Source: an uncultured Neomegalonema sp. (GTDB taxonomy: Bacteria > Pseudomonadota > Alphaproteobacteria > Rhodobacterales > Rhodobacteraceae). From it: 64,000 nucleotides of DNA. A program made the position numbers and the translations under genes. Shown piece after piece: positions 1 to 8,695 of the stretch. Positions within the stretch are counted from its first letter, which is position 1, and each line of letters starts with the position of its first letter. The stretch spans positions 1-64,000 of the forward strand of contig CALKBI010000012.1 in the NCBI GenBank assembly GCA_937990185.1. Reading direction: 5' to 3'. The notes below the pieces were generated by a model. The model saw only the letters and a program-made list of their open reading frames with translations. It was not told the origin of the DNA and ran no database searches.

Positions 1-1342
1 CAAACTGTGCGCCTGCCATTTGCAGACTCTTGTGGTTCGGCGAAAGTTTTTTGTCGCGCCCCGCAGGCCATTGGTGATGCGGGAAATGCATCGCGTATTC
101 GTGGCCGTAGGTTTCGAGTGCTTTCGCAAGACAGTAATCGTGGTCGGCGTAGTCGGTGTAGCGACGCGGATCGACGGCCCACATGTCGTCTTCGGTTTCA
201 CCATGCATTACCCATTCGGACAGGACTTTACCCGCGCCGCCACCTTGCGCGATACCGAAGGTAAAGGAATGCGCTTCAAAGGCGTTCTTCACACCCGGCA
301 TCGGACCAATCATCGGCAGACCATCGGGCGCATACGGGATTGGACCGTTAATCACACGTCCAACACCTTGAGAGCCAAGGATTGGCATCCGCGCCATCGC
401 GTCTTCAATGTAGAATTCGAGGCGCTCTAAGTCATCCGGATAAAGCTGGAACGAGAAATCTTCCGGCATTGGGTCATCGGGTGAAATCCAGTGCGCCTTA
501 CAATTTCGCTCATATGGGCCGAGGTTCAGGCCGTTTTTATCCTGGCGCAGATAGTAAGAGATATCGACGTCGCGGACCATCGGCATTTTGTGGCCCTTCT
601 CTTTGGTCCACTCACCGAGTTCCGGGATTTCTTCGGTCAAGAAATACTGGTGGCTCATCACGACCATCGGCACGGTGCGTCCGCCGTAAGGCTTGAACCA
701 TTCCCCGACGCGCTGCGCGTAATAACCGGCACAGTTGACGACATTTTCGCAGCGGATATCCCCCTTGTCGGTATGAACAATCCATTCATCGCCTTCGCGT
801 GACACGCCCGTCGCAGGACACATCCGAATAATCTGGTTCCCCGTATCCCGCGCGCCCTTAGCCATCGCTTGAGTCAATTGAGCCGGGTCGATGTCACCAT
901 CGAGAGGGTCCCACATCCCGCCCGCAAGGTCATGGGTTTCCATGAACGGATTAAGGTCTTGCAACTCGGACGGCGTCATAATGTCCATCTGCAGACCCTG
1001 ATAACGTCCCATCCCCGCGACACGCTCAAATTCTTGCATCCGCTCTTTGCTATGCGCGAGGCGGATCGACCCGGTAACATGATAGTTCATCGGATAATCA
1101 ACATCGTCCGCCAGCGTGCGGTACATCTCTAGACCGTAGCGTTGCATGTTCATCACGGCCCAAGAGCCGGAGAAGTTCGGACAATTGCCCGCGGCGTGCC
1201 ACGTCGAACCGGCGGTCAGCTCGTTCTTTTCCAGCAGGACACAATCAGTCCAACCGGCCTTACCAAAGTGATAGAGCGAGGAAACGCCGACAACACCGCC
1301 GCCGATAATGACCACACGGGCCGTCGAAGGAAAATCAGCCAT
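1..1342 (-). CDS. Dimethylglycine/sarcosine dehydrogenase-like flavoprotein (3' end off the window)
   Basis: This gene is absent from the ORF track because no stop codon lies in the window; about 447 N-terminal residues are visible. The product begins MADFPSTARVVIIGGG, a Rossmann GxGxxG for FAD, followed by GSTWHAAG. In dimethylglycine and sarcosine dehydrogenases the His of that motif carries covalent FAD, so the enzyme should oxidatively demethylate an N-methylglycine-type substrate and pass one-carbon units to tetrahydrofolate through a C-terminal GcvT-like domain, which would lie outside the window. The ATG at 1340-1342 is the natural start. An XRE-cupin regulator sits 84 bp upstream in the same direction and probably controls it. 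The exact substrate (dimethylglycine, sarcosine or a relative) cannot be decided. Confidence 0.85.
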   Translation of the reverse strand, partial: MADFPSTARVVIIGGGVVGVSSLYHFGKAGWTDCVLLEKNELTAGSTWHAAGNCPNFSGSWAVMNMQRYGLEMYRTLADDVDYPMNYHVTGSIRLAHSKERMQEFERVAGMGRYQGLQMDIMTPSELQDLNPFMETHDLAGGMWDPLDGDIDPAQLTQAMAKGARDTGNQIIRMCPATGVSREGDEWIVHTDKGDIRCENVVNCAGYYAQRVGEWFKPYGGRTVPMVVMSHQYFLTEEIPELGEWTKEKGHKMPMVRDVDISYYLRQDKNGLNLGPYERNCKAHWISPDDPMPEDFSFQLYPDDLERLEFYIEDAMARMPILGSQGVGRVINGPIPYAPDGLPMIGPMPGVKNAFEAHSFTFGIAQGGGAGKVLSEWVMHGETEDDMWAVDPRRYTDYADHDYCLAKALETYGHEYAMHFPHHQWPAGRDKKLSPNHKSLQMAGAQF

Positions 1343-1426
1343 GTCAGGCTCCTAATTAACTGCAAGGCGCACCGCGAGGCCGCCGAAGATGTGGAAAGCA
1401 AGCGTTTTCATAAGGCAAACACCGCC

Positions 1427-2005
1427 TTAATAAACCGGAGGCGAGATCGTCCAGATGACGATTGCCTCCTCTGTGCCGGGGTTGCGCCAGCGATATGGCT
1501 CGCGCTTGAAACGGAATGAATCGCCGGGTTTTAACTGGAACATTTTCTCTCCAACCCAAAGGTCAAAGATGCCGGATACTAAATATCCGGCTTCCTCGGT
1601 GTCACGTTCCTGAAATTCTGCGCACTCAGCGCCGGGAGCGAAGACCGAACGCAGCATTTCAAATTCACCGCCCAAATCCGGCGACAGCAATTCTTCTGTT
1701 AAACCAGCGGTCGGATCACCAAGGCTGCGCCGACCATTTGCGCGCACGACATAGCCGCGCTCTTCGGTGGCAGCGTCATCATTGGCAAAGAAAAAGCTGA
1801 TAGAGACGTCAAAGACTTTTGCCAAATTACGCAAGTCAGAGATCGACGGTTCTGACAGGCCACGTTCGACCTGTGACAACCACCCGACGGAACGCCCCAA
1901 CCGCACAGCAAGTTCGGTCAATGTGAAATTGCGGCCTTTACGAAGCGCACGCAAATCGGTCCCGACCGAACGACTCACCGCTTCAATGTTTACCGCATTT
2001 TCCAT
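1427..2005 (-). CDS. XRE-family regulator with C-terminal cupin
   Basis: A 192-residue DNA-binding regulator. Residues about 15-70 form a Cro/CI-type helix-turn-helix (TLTELAVRLGRSVGWLSQVE), and residues about 115-190 form a small cupin sensor barrel with the pattern PGAECAEFQERDTEEAGYLV and a late PGDSFRF turn. This domain order is that of the PuuR-type regulators, which sense small amines, amino acids or similar metabolites. It is followed by the DMGDH-like gene on the same strand, so local control of methylamine or glycine-betaine breakdown is the likely job. The effector is unknown. The start at 2005 gives the normal family length. Confidence 0.85.
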   Translation of the reverse strand: MENAVNIEAVSRSVGTDLRALRKGRNFTLTELAVRLGRSVGWLSQVERGLSEPSISDLRNLAKVFDVSISFFFANDDAATEERGYVVRANGRRSLGDPTAGLTEELLSPDLGGEFEMLRSVFAPGAECAEFQERDTEEAGYLVSGIFDLWVGEKMFQLKPGDSFRFKREPYRWRNPGTEEAIVIWTISPPVY

Positions 2006-2061
2006 GCGGGGATGATTTTCTCAGTCTCATGAAATTTGCAACAATTTTTTCATTCAAAGTC

Positions 2062-2961
2062 TTACGTATTCACAAGACTTGCTATCGCGTCCACAATCCG
2101 GCTGAAACTGTCGCGTGCACGCCCTACCGAATGCCGCGCTCTCAGATAACCATGAACCAAACCTCGTTCATTGTGCAAAATCACGCTTCCACCTGTCGCA
2201 AGCATTTGTTCACAGTATATTTTTCCGTCGTCACATAAAGGATCGCACTCCGCTGTAAAAATGACCGTCGGCGGCAAACCGGCAAAGTCTGTTTCCCTCA
2301 AAGGAGCGAAACTGACATCGTTTTGCGGCGGCATTCCGTCACAGCGGATATTTTCATAAAACAGCATATCGGCACGACTAAGCAGCGGCGCGTCGGCATG
2401 AGAAAGATACGAACCGGCATCTGTATCACCGCCGAGATATGGGTAGATCAACACTTGTCCAGCAATCTGATCTCGCAAAGCATGAGAACAAGCCGCCACC
2501 AAAGTCGCACCGGCACTATCACCCGCAACAATCAATGGGCCCGCATGATTGATTAATGCCCAGCGCGTGATTGACAAAACATCATCATAAGCCGCGGGGT
2601 GCTTGTGTTCGGGCGCAAGCCGATAGTCGATCGAAACAACAACACAGCCACTTCGCGCACATAATTCGGCACAAATGCTATCATGGCTATCTAGGCTGCC
2701 AAGAACGAACCCGCCGCCATGGGCAAAAAGCAGCGTCCAACGTGCCTCTTGTGATCGGTATGTACGAATTGGGACAGAACCAACGGCATAGTCCTCAACC
2801 CGCACCCCATCAGGTCGGCCAACATCAAACGCGGCACAGAGCGCGTCATACTGCACCCGTTGTTCTGCGACGCTCAACGAAGAGGCATCCGGTGCATAAT
2901 GTGCTTCGGTCGCGCGAATAAAAGCCCAAGTCTCGCTGTCGATAAGCGCGTCGTAGTTCAC
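2062..2961 (-). CDS. Alpha/beta hydrolase, hormone-sensitive-lipase-like esterase
   Basis: A 299-residue esterase of family IV. It has the oxyanion-hole motif HGGGFVLGS (around residue 80), the nucleophile elbow GDSAGA (around residue 147), an acidic residue in TAECDPLCDDG and a His in LVHGYL near the C-terminus, which together make a complete Ser-Asp-His triad. It probably hydrolyses short acyl esters in the cytoplasm; the substrate is not predictable. The start codon is GTG at 2959-2961, and it overlaps the stop of the upstream TPR gene by four bases (GTGA), so the two are translationally coupled. Confidence 0.85.
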   Translation of the reverse strand: MNYDALIDSETWAFIRATEAHYAPDASSLSVAEQRVQYDALCAAFDVGRPDGVRVEDYAVGSVPIRTYRSQEARWTLLFAHGGGFVLGSLDSHDSICAELCARSGCVVVSIDYRLAPEHKHPAAYDDVLSITRWALINHAGPLIVAGDSAGATLVAACSHALRDQIAGQVLIYPYLGGDTDAGSYLSHADAPLLSRADMLFYENIRCDGMPPQNDVSFAPLRETDFAGLPPTVIFTAECDPLCDDGKIYCEQMLATGGSVILHNERGLVHGYLRARHSVGRARDSFSRIVDAIASLVNT

Positions 2962-3677
2962 TGAGTCAATCGAGCAAGATTCGCGTTGGCCAAATCACCC
3001 GCAGGGCCACCCGGATCTAGTGAAACTGCCGTTTGCCAATCGCTTCGCGCACCGTTTGTATCGCCACTAACCGCACGCGCAGCGCCACGTTCAAAATAAG
3101 AAATCGCGGAACCGGGATCATATTGCAGCGCCGTATCCGCATCTGCGATTGCACCCGCATGATCTCCTAATCTGCGCTTTGCAGCAGCCCGCAGCGTTAA
3201 CGCCTCAACATTCCCCGGTGAGTAGCTCAGCAGCGTATTCAGATCGTTCATTGCACTCGACATATCACCCGCAGCAGCAAGCGAGCGCGCGCGGCTCTCT
3301 AACGCCTCAGTATTATTCGGAGAATCAATCAGCGCCAGATCAAACTGTTGCCGCGCCGAATATGGATCACCTGCAGCCATGAAGTATTCACCTGCAGAGA
3401 TCAACGCATCAAGCCGTGCCTCTGAGGGAGGCATCTCAGCCGCAATGGATTGGGATTCCTGTGCCGCTTGGCCAAAGTCACCCAGCGTTGCCAAGGCCAA
3501 CGCACGGCAATGGCGCGCGGCCAGCCCCCCTCCAGCATTGCGCCAGCCTTCCGAATCTTGAAGCGCACGGTTGGGATCGACCTCGACCCAATCAACACAG
3601 TTGCGGTAATTGGCGTTTTGCGCCATCCCCGCATTAGATACGAACGCAAGGACGAAGGCTAAAATTACTGAGCGCAT
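2958..3677 (-). CDS. Exported tetratricopeptide-repeat protein
   Basis: The ORF track starts this frame at 3896, but the ATG at 3675-3677 gives a clean signal peptide (MRSVILAFVLAFVSNAGMA, cleavage before QN), so I use that start, giving 239 residues. The mature part contains TPR-type helical repeats from about residue 100 to 235, with units such as ALTLRAAAKRRLGDHAGAI and SAISYFERGAARAVSGD. TPR proteins are protein-protein scaffolds; this one should act in the periplasm. It is coupled to the esterase gene by a 4-base overlap. No specific partner can be named. Confidence 0.8.
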   Translation of the reverse strand: MRSVILAFVLAFVSNAGMAQNANYRNCVDWVEVDPNRALQDSEGWRNAGGGLAARHCRALALATLGDFGQAAQESQSIAAEMPPSEARLDALISAGEYFMAAGDPYSARQQFDLALIDSPNNTEALESRARSLAAAGDMSSAMNDLNTLLSYSPGNVEALTLRAAAKRRLGDHAGAIADADTALQYDPGSAISYFERGAARAVSGDTNGARSDWQTAVSLDPGGPAGDLANANLARLTQ

Positions 3678-3735
3678 GAGCTTCTCCGATATTGGTACAG
3701 CGCACAGAGCATAACCGCATAGATTGGGCGAGGAA

Positions 3736-4605
3736 ATGGCAGAGAACACGTTGTTCTGTTTTGGATATGGATTTTCAGCGCGATGCCTCGCCGAACGGTT
3801 GCGCAATAAAGGCTGGAAAATCGCTACAACTGCACGATCTTCTGAAAAATGCGCGGCTTTGTGCGCACAAGGGATAGATGCCCATTTATGGCCCATCGGC
3901 TCATTATCCGAGGTTTGGGACGAAAAGTTACATGTGCTGATTTCCGCCGCGCCGGATGCAGACGGTGATCCGGTATTGGCGCAGCATCGAGAAGAAATTA
4001 TGAGCCTTGCAGACAGAATTGAATGGCTTGGTTACCTGTCCACAACCGCCGTTTATGGGGATAGAAAAGGGGGGTGGGTAGATGAAACCAGCGAATTACA
4101 GCCAGCCAGCGCAAGAGGCGCGCGAAGAGTGGAGGCGGAAAAAGCATGGCTTGATCTTGCTCCTGAGGTTCCGGCTCATGTCTTCAGGCTTGCCGGAATC
4201 TATGGTCCGGGGAGAGGACCTTTGGAAAAAGTACGCGTTCCCGATGCAAAGCGTGTCATCAAAGAAGGGCAAGTTTTCGGACGAACACATATCGAAGACA
4301 TTGCAAACGTTTGCGAAGCCTCAATTGCCCGCCCCAATCCGGGCAGCGTTTATAATGTTACAGATGATCTCACCTGTCCCCCGCAAGAGGTTCTGGAATA
4401 CGCAGCCGACCTCCTGAGCATCCCCCATCCTCAAGCGGTGGATTTCGAAACCGCCGAGATGTCAGCGATGGCACGCAGTTTCTATGGTGAGAACAAGCGC
4501 GTCTCGAATGAGAAAATCAAAAGCGAGCTTGGCATAACGCTGAAATATCCAACCTATCGCGAAGGACTGGCGGCGGATTTGGCACGTATAAATCAAAGCC
4601 ATTAA
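3736..4605 (+). CDS. NAD(P)-dependent epimerase/dehydratase-family protein (YeeZ-like SDR)
   Basis: About 289 residues. The N-terminus FCFGYGFSARCLAERL is a nucleotide-binding motif of the extended SDR type, and YLSTTAVYGDRKGGWVDE is the active-site region seen in YeeZ-like epimerase-family proteins, with the catalytic-type Tyr in VYG. The ATG at 3736 is preferred to the track's TTG at 3724 because GAGG lies just upstream and the product then starts immediately before the Rossmann strand. It is transcribed convergently with the acyl-CoA synthetase gene, 28 bp away. The substrate is unknown; relatives are usually annotated as NAD(P)H-binding nucleoside-diphosphate-sugar epimerases without proof. 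Confidence 0.75.
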   Translation: MAENTLFCFGYGFSARCLAERLRNKGWKIATTARSSEKCAALCAQGIDAHLWPIGSLSEVWDEKLHVLISAAPDADGDPVLAQHREEIMSLADRIEWLGYLSTTAVYGDRKGGWVDETSELQPASARGARRVEAEKAWLDLAPEVPAHVFRLAGIYGPGRGPLEKVRVPDAKRVIKEGQVFGRTHIEDIANVCEASIARPNPGSVYNVTDDLTCPPQEVLEYAADLLSIPHPQAVDFETAEMSAMARSFYGENKRVSNEKIKSELGITLKYPTYREGLAADLARINQSH

Positions 4606-4633
4606 ATCTACGGATGCTTTAAGGGCGAAGTGC

Positions 4634-6181
4634 TCACATATTTATCGCATGGCCGGTGTTCACAGGTAACAACGCGCGTCTTACTAACTTTCCATTCGTA
4701 GTGCGCGGCAATGCGTCGATGCTGTAGAAAGCGCGTGGAATTTTATAGGCGGCCAAATGAACCGCGCAATGGGCACGCAGGCTTTCCAAATCAAGTTCCA
4801 TCGCCGGAACAATCCATGCGGCAATAATCGAAAGACCATCTTCGACAGGCATTTCCGTCACTGCACATTCAGTGACCGCAGGATGCAAAGTTAACACATC
4901 CTCGACCTCTTGCGGCGCAACACGATAGCCCTGCGCATTCATCATGTCGTCATTGCGCCCTGCGTATCGCAGTGCACCGCCCTCCCCCATGACAGCAAGG
5001 TCGCCGGTTAAAAACCAATCCCCTGCATAGGCGTCGCGAGTCCGAACGTCATCTCGCCAATACCCGAGCATCAAACCGGGATCACTATGATGAACGGCAA
5101 GAACACCCGTTTCACCTAATGACGTTGGGTGGCCATCTTCGCCAACAATCGCGATATGACGTCCCGGCTGAGGCCACCCCATTGCGCCTTTCGGCGTAGG
5201 ATAGTCAGGACCGGAAGAGATAAAAGTAGACACTTCCGACATACCCAAAGATTCGTACAGCGGCTTGCCGGTTTTCTCCAACCATCCCTCATGCACCGTT
5301 GGCGACAAAGCCTCACCCGCCGTCAAAGCATGGCGCAAACTCGCGAAACCTTCGCGCAAATCGCCGCCGTATTTTTGCATACGGCGATACATCCCCGGCA
5401 CAGCCGCAAAAATCGTCGGCTTCCAATGCGCGGCAAGCCGGGGCCAAACCTCAGGTGCGCGGTCACCTGCATTGAGAATGGCCGTCGCGCCAACACACCA
5501 CGGATCGCTAAGACCGCACCCGAGAACATAGGTCCAATTAAAGGCGCCGGTGTGCATCACACGATCACTCTCACACATATCATGCCAACCCGCGCGCATC
5601 ATCCGCCGCGCCCAAACACTGCGTTGCGCATGGAGAACGCCTTTGGGCTTTCCCGACGTACCCGAGGTATAAACAAGCTGCGCCGGATCATCGCAGCGCG
5701 TATCGGCGTAATCCAAAACGTCGCCATCCAGCTCATCAGGAGAAAGACGTTGCGCGGTCGTGAAAAATTCAGGGCATTTCGCATCAAGAACCGTAAAGCG
5801 CGGTTCAGCATCATTGGCGATATAGCTGAGTTCATCCGCAGACAGTTGAGACGATAAAGGCATCGCGATACCTCCCGCCGCAATCGCTCCGAAATACGCA
5901 ATCGGAAAGCGCGGCGTATCACCGATGCGGATAAGTACGCGGTCGCCGTGCCCCAACCCTTGTGCAGCAAAGGTTCCGGCAGCGCGCCGGATCGCCTCAT
6001 CAATTTCTGCAAAAGTCCATACCTCAGAGGCAACGCTCGGATTGCTGCCATCCACCACAATGAGGGCTGATTTCTCCGGCCACTTACCAACCGCGTCTTC
6101 CATGACGTAACGCGCCATGTTGAAGCGCTCTGGACATGCTTCAGGCACACCATTTCGGCAAATGCTCAGTTGATCGGTCAT
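4634..6181 (-). CDS. Acyl-CoA synthetase (AMP-dependent synthetase/ligase)
   Basis: A 515-residue ANL-superfamily enzyme that activates a carboxylic acid to its CoA thioester through an acyl-adenylate. The P-loop motif VYTSGTSGKPKG is present near residue 170, the A5 region reads YESLGMSEVS, the A7 region WFLTGDLA, and the C-terminal catalytic Lys lies in LPRTTNGKLVRR. The start at ATG 6179-6181 overlaps the TGA of the upstream GGCT-like gene (ATGA), making it preferable to the track start at 6193. It is the last gene of a patatin-GGCT-ligase operon. One possible logic is that the patatin frees fatty acids and the ligase reactivates them, but the acid specificity is not visible. Confidence 0.85.
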   Translation of the reverse strand: MTDQLSICRNGVPEACPERFNMARYVMEDAVGKWPEKSALIVVDGSNPSVASEVWTFAEIDEAIRRAAGTFAAQGLGHGDRVLIRIGDTPRFPIAYFGAIAAGGIAMPLSSQLSADELSYIANDAEPRFTVLDAKCPEFFTTAQRLSPDELDGDVLDYADTRCDDPAQLVYTSGTSGKPKGVLHAQRSVWARRMMRAGWHDMCESDRVMHTGAFNWTYVLGCGLSDPWCVGATAILNAGDRAPEVWPRLAAHWKPTIFAAVPGMYRRMQKYGGDLREGFASLRHALTAGEALSPTVHEGWLEKTGKPLYESLGMSEVSTFISSGPDYPTPKGAMGWPQPGRHIAIVGEDGHPTSLGETGVLAVHHSDPGLMLGYWRDDVRTRDAYAGDWFLTGDLAVMGEGGALRYAGRNDDMMNAQGYRVAPQEVEDVLTLHPAVTECAVTEMPVEDGLSIIAAWIVPAMELDLESLRAHCAVHLAAYKIPRAFYSIDALPRTTNGKLVRRALLPVNTGHAINM

Positions 6182-6558
6182 CGCGCCAGCCAATCTCCCC
6201 CCGGAACCAGCTTTGCACCGTCGAGTGATCCATTCCAGATATAAACGATAGCATCCCGGTCAGGAAAAAGCAGGCGCACAGTTTCCCGCCGATAAAGCGA
6301 TTCAGGCGGATTGCCGGGAATCCAATCCTCCCAGATATCAATCATTCGCATCGTCGCCGGATCAGGTGCAGCAGCAAGGTCGCAGATCACAATCCCCTCA
6401 CCGAGAACAAGGCCGGGATACTCGCCCAGATCATAAAGATCACCGCGTAGAAAACATCGTCCATGCCATTGCAGTTGCGGTGCTATCCCAAGAATACCAA
6501 GCGCTCCTCCGCCCGGTCGTAACGTCCCATAAAAAGCAAGTGGTAGTGCCGGTGTCAC
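6178..6558 (-). CDS. Gamma-glutamylcyclotransferase-like protein
   Basis: A 126-residue protein of the GGCT/AIG2 fold. The signature YGTLRPGGG near the N-terminus and the compact beta-barrel pattern (GDLYDLGEYPGLVLGEG, then IVYIWNG) match the family. A Glu in YRRETVRLLF is in the region where the catalytic acid of cyclotransferases lies. It may act on gamma-glutamyl amines or peptides. It overlaps both neighbours by four bases (patatin upstream, acyl-CoA synthetase downstream), so all three are translated as one unit. The substrate is an open question. Confidence 0.75.
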   Translation of the reverse strand: MTPALPLAFYGTLRPGGGALGILGIAPQLQWHGRCFLRGDLYDLGEYPGLVLGEGIVICDLAAAPDPATMRMIDIWEDWIPGNPPESLYRRETVRLLFPDRDAIVYIWNGSLDGAKLVPGGDWLAR

Positions 6559-7577
6559 AGAAAGTCTTTCTTGATGTTAACGCTATCCGTCTTGCCGATT
6601 TTCGATTTATGCGCCTTGAGCCACGCATCCGCTGTCGACCTTCCTGCATCGCGCAATTCGTTAATCACATTCCAATCCGGCGTAATTTTCGTTGCCACGT
6701 TAAAGGTAGCCATCGTTGCATCATCACGGATGGAGTGAACGCGCATACGCTTCCATTTATCCTTATCAATTACACCGTCATCAATTAGGTGCTGAACAAA
6801 ATCAATGGCTCGCATCTCGCGCGTCAATGACGCATTGAAGCTAATTTCATTAATCCGGTTAGAGATTTCTCCGGCTGATTTCGGAGTCCCTTCACGCTCG
6901 ATAGGATTGATATGAACAATCAGCACATCGCGGCATTTCGCATTATATATAAGTGGATAGATTGCCGGATTCCCTACATACCCACCATCCCAATACGGCT
7001 CACCATCAATTTCAACGGCCTGAAAAAGATAAGGCAAACAGGCAGAGGCCAAAATTGCATCGACAGTGATTTCATCACCCGTAAAAACCTTCGGGCGGCC
7101 ATGACGGACACTGGTCGCATTGATGAAAACCTTTGGACCCGGTTCACCGCACACTTCTTCAAAATCAACCATCTCTTCAAGAAGATCGCGCAAAGGGTTT
7201 ATATTCAGGGGATTAAGTTGATACGGGGAAAAAGTCCGCGTCAACCAATCCCCCATCATATATGCGGGCGAATACTCGTAAAATCCGGAAAGCGTTGCCG
7301 GATCAGGCGGCATTGCAAACATCGTAAATGGAGAAGACGGTCCTGCTGCGCGCTCAACAATTTTGTGCCAGAACTCTGAGAGCAAGTCTTTTGCCCCCTG
7401 CCGCCCGCCTTTCGCTAATCCGGTCACCATCATCGCGGCATTCATTGCCCCGGCGCTGGTCGCTGTGATCGCTTCATATTCGAGATCTTCTTCCTCGAGT
7501 AGACGGTCAAGCGCGCCCCATGTGAAAGCCCCGTGCGCGCCGCCGCCCTGAAGGGCAAGGTTGATGGTTTTGGTCAT
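6555..7577 (-). CDS. Patatin-like phospholipase
   Basis: A 340-residue patatin-family serine hydrolase. The oxyanion loop LQGGGAHGAF opens the protein, the nucleophile Ser is in TATSAGAMNA, and the catalytic Asp in WDGGYVGNP completes the Ser-Asp dyad. The usual GxSxG is altered to AxSxG, since the first Gly is Ala. The middle part (AYMMGDWL, PLRDLLEEMVDFE) is typical of the alphaproteobacterial subgroup often annotated as RpoH suppressor. It begins the three-gene overlapping operon that ends with the acyl-CoA synthetase and lies 170 bp downstream of bdhA, hinting at a link with lipid or polyhydroxybutyrate turnover. Confidence 0.85.
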   Translation of the reverse strand: MTKTINLALQGGGAHGAFTWGALDRLLEEEDLEYEAITATSAGAMNAAMMVTGLAKGGRQGAKDLLSEFWHKIVERAAGPSSPFTMFAMPPDPATLSGFYEYSPAYMMGDWLTRTFSPYQLNPLNINPLRDLLEEMVDFEEVCGEPGPKVFINATSVRHGRPKVFTGDEITVDAILASACLPYLFQAVEIDGEPYWDGGYVGNPAIYPLIYNAKCRDVLIVHINPIEREGTPKSAGEISNRINEISFNASLTREMRAIDFVQHLIDDGVIDKDKWKRMRVHSIRDDATMATFNVATKITPDWNVINELRDAGRSTADAWLKAHKSKIGKTDSVNIKKDFL

Positions 7578-7747
7578 GGATAGCTTTCTGAGGAAAACGA
7601 CTGGATAAGCAAATAGCTTTTGTGAAAACTATCCCTGCCAATCTATTAAGCATATAAATAATTGTATTCACGAGACATAGAACTCGGGGACCGCTCTATA
7701 AAAAGCGATCCAAGTAGAACGTTATTCACTGATTGATATCTGTGAAA

Positions 7748-8536
7748 TTACATGGCTGTCCAACCACCATCAACCGATATGCTTGTCCCTGTGATTTGCG
7801 CGGCCCCTTCGCCGCACAGGAAAGCCGTCGTTGCGCCGATCTGTTCAACCGTTGCAAACTCGCGTGTCGGTGTGCGGGTCAGCATGACTTTTTCGATCAC
7901 TTCGTCTTTGGTCATGTTGTTTGCGCGCATCTGATCTTCAAGTTGAGCTTCAACTAATGGCGTCCAGACATAACCGGGGCAAACTGCGTTACAAGTGACA
8001 TTGACACGGGCATCAGCAGCCTCAAGCGCGGTAACTTTCGACAAACCAACGACACCATGCTTAGCCGCAACATAAGCGCTTTTATAAGGCGATGCAGTCA
8101 GGCCATGCGCCGAAGCGATATTGACGATACGACCCCAGCCGCGTTTCTTCATTCCGGCAAATGCCGCGCGGGTCGTATGAAACGCCGATGAAAGGTTAAT
8201 CGCGATAATCGCGTCCCATTTACCGACCGGAAAATCTTCAATCTTCTCGACATACTGGATGCCAGCATTATTGACGAGAATATCAACTTGACCGAATTCT
8301 TTCTCAGCGCCAGCAATCAGGGCTTCACAATCTTCAGCTTTGGACATATCCGCGCCGACATAAGCAACTTCAGCCCCCGTATCAGCGGCGAGTTGCTTTG
8401 CAATTTCACGCGCCTCATTACTGTGTGTATGGTCATTAATGACAACCTTACAACCCGCTTTTGCCAGCTCTAGGGCAACGCCAAGACCGATTCCGCTGGT
8501 TGATCCTGTAACGACGGCAACTTTACCTTTAGGCAT
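7748..8536 (-). CDS. bdhA: D-3-hydroxybutyrate dehydrogenase
   Basis: A 262-residue classical SDR that interconverts 3-hydroxybutyrate and acetoacetate with NAD. It has the cofactor motif TGSTSGIG, the NNAG motif (VNNAGIQYVEKIE), the catalytic Ser in NIASAHG and the Tyr/Lys pair in YKSAYVAAKHG; the last stretch is characteristic of 3-hydroxybutyrate dehydrogenases. The start ATG at 8534-8536 has AAGGA seven bases upstream. The promoter region holds TGC-rich repeats resembling PhaR operators (separate entries), in keeping with a role in polyhydroxybutyrate degradation. The substrate call is secure at family level. Confidence 0.9.
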   Translation of the reverse strand: MPKGKVAVVTGSTSGIGLGVALELAKAGCKVVINDHTHSNEAREIAKQLAADTGAEVAYVGADMSKAEDCEALIAGAEKEFGQVDILVNNAGIQYVEKIEDFPVGKWDAIIAINLSSAFHTTRAAFAGMKKRGWGRIVNIASAHGLTASPYKSAYVAAKHGVVGLSKVTALEAADARVNVTCNAVCPGYVWTPLVEAQLEDQMRANNMTKDEVIEKVMLTRTPTREFATVEQIGATTAFLCGEGAAQITGTSISVDGGWTAM

Positions 8537-8554
8537 AATAATTCCTTAAAATTT

Positions 8555-8585
8555 GTGCATTGCAGCGTCTCATACCGCAATGCAG
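8555..8585. promoter_or_regulatory. Paired PhaR-like TGC motifs upstream of bdhA
   Basis: Two 11-base elements, GTGCATTGCAG (8555-8565) and CCGCAATGCAG (8575-8585), lie 20 bp apart centre to centre, directly upstream of the bdhA ribosome binding site. Each is one base or so away from the CTGCN3GCAG element described for PhaR in Paracoccus, and together they form a larger inverted repeat. PhaR is the repressor that senses polyhydroxybutyrate, so this fits the target gene. The assignment is by eye. Confidence 0.45.
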
Positions 8586-8670
8586 CAAAAATTGCGAGAC
8601 TCACTAGCAGACCTGTGATTAGTGCGTTAGCCAATCAGGATGTTTCTGCGTCAAAGACGCCAGTCACACC

Positions 8671-8681
8671 TTGCAATGCAA
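8671..8681. promoter_or_regulatory. Third TGC palindrome (TTGCAATGCAA)
   Basis: A perfect 11-base palindrome around a central A/T, with the same TGCN3GCA core as the two bdhA-proximal elements. It lies in the gap between the aminotransferase stop and the bdhA start, about 135 bp upstream of bdhA. It could be a distal operator, or chance. Confidence 0.3.
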
Positions 8682-8695
8682 ACAACAACAGGAAC

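Noticed and set aside
20-1519. Several plus-strand ORFs at the left edge
   Set aside because: They are shadows of the minus-strand DMGDH-like gene, whose translation has clear FAD motifs.
5129-5857. Plus-strand ORF of 242 aa inside the acyl-CoA synthetase
   Set aside because: Arg/His/Pro-rich antisense shadow of a gene with clear adenylate-forming motifs.
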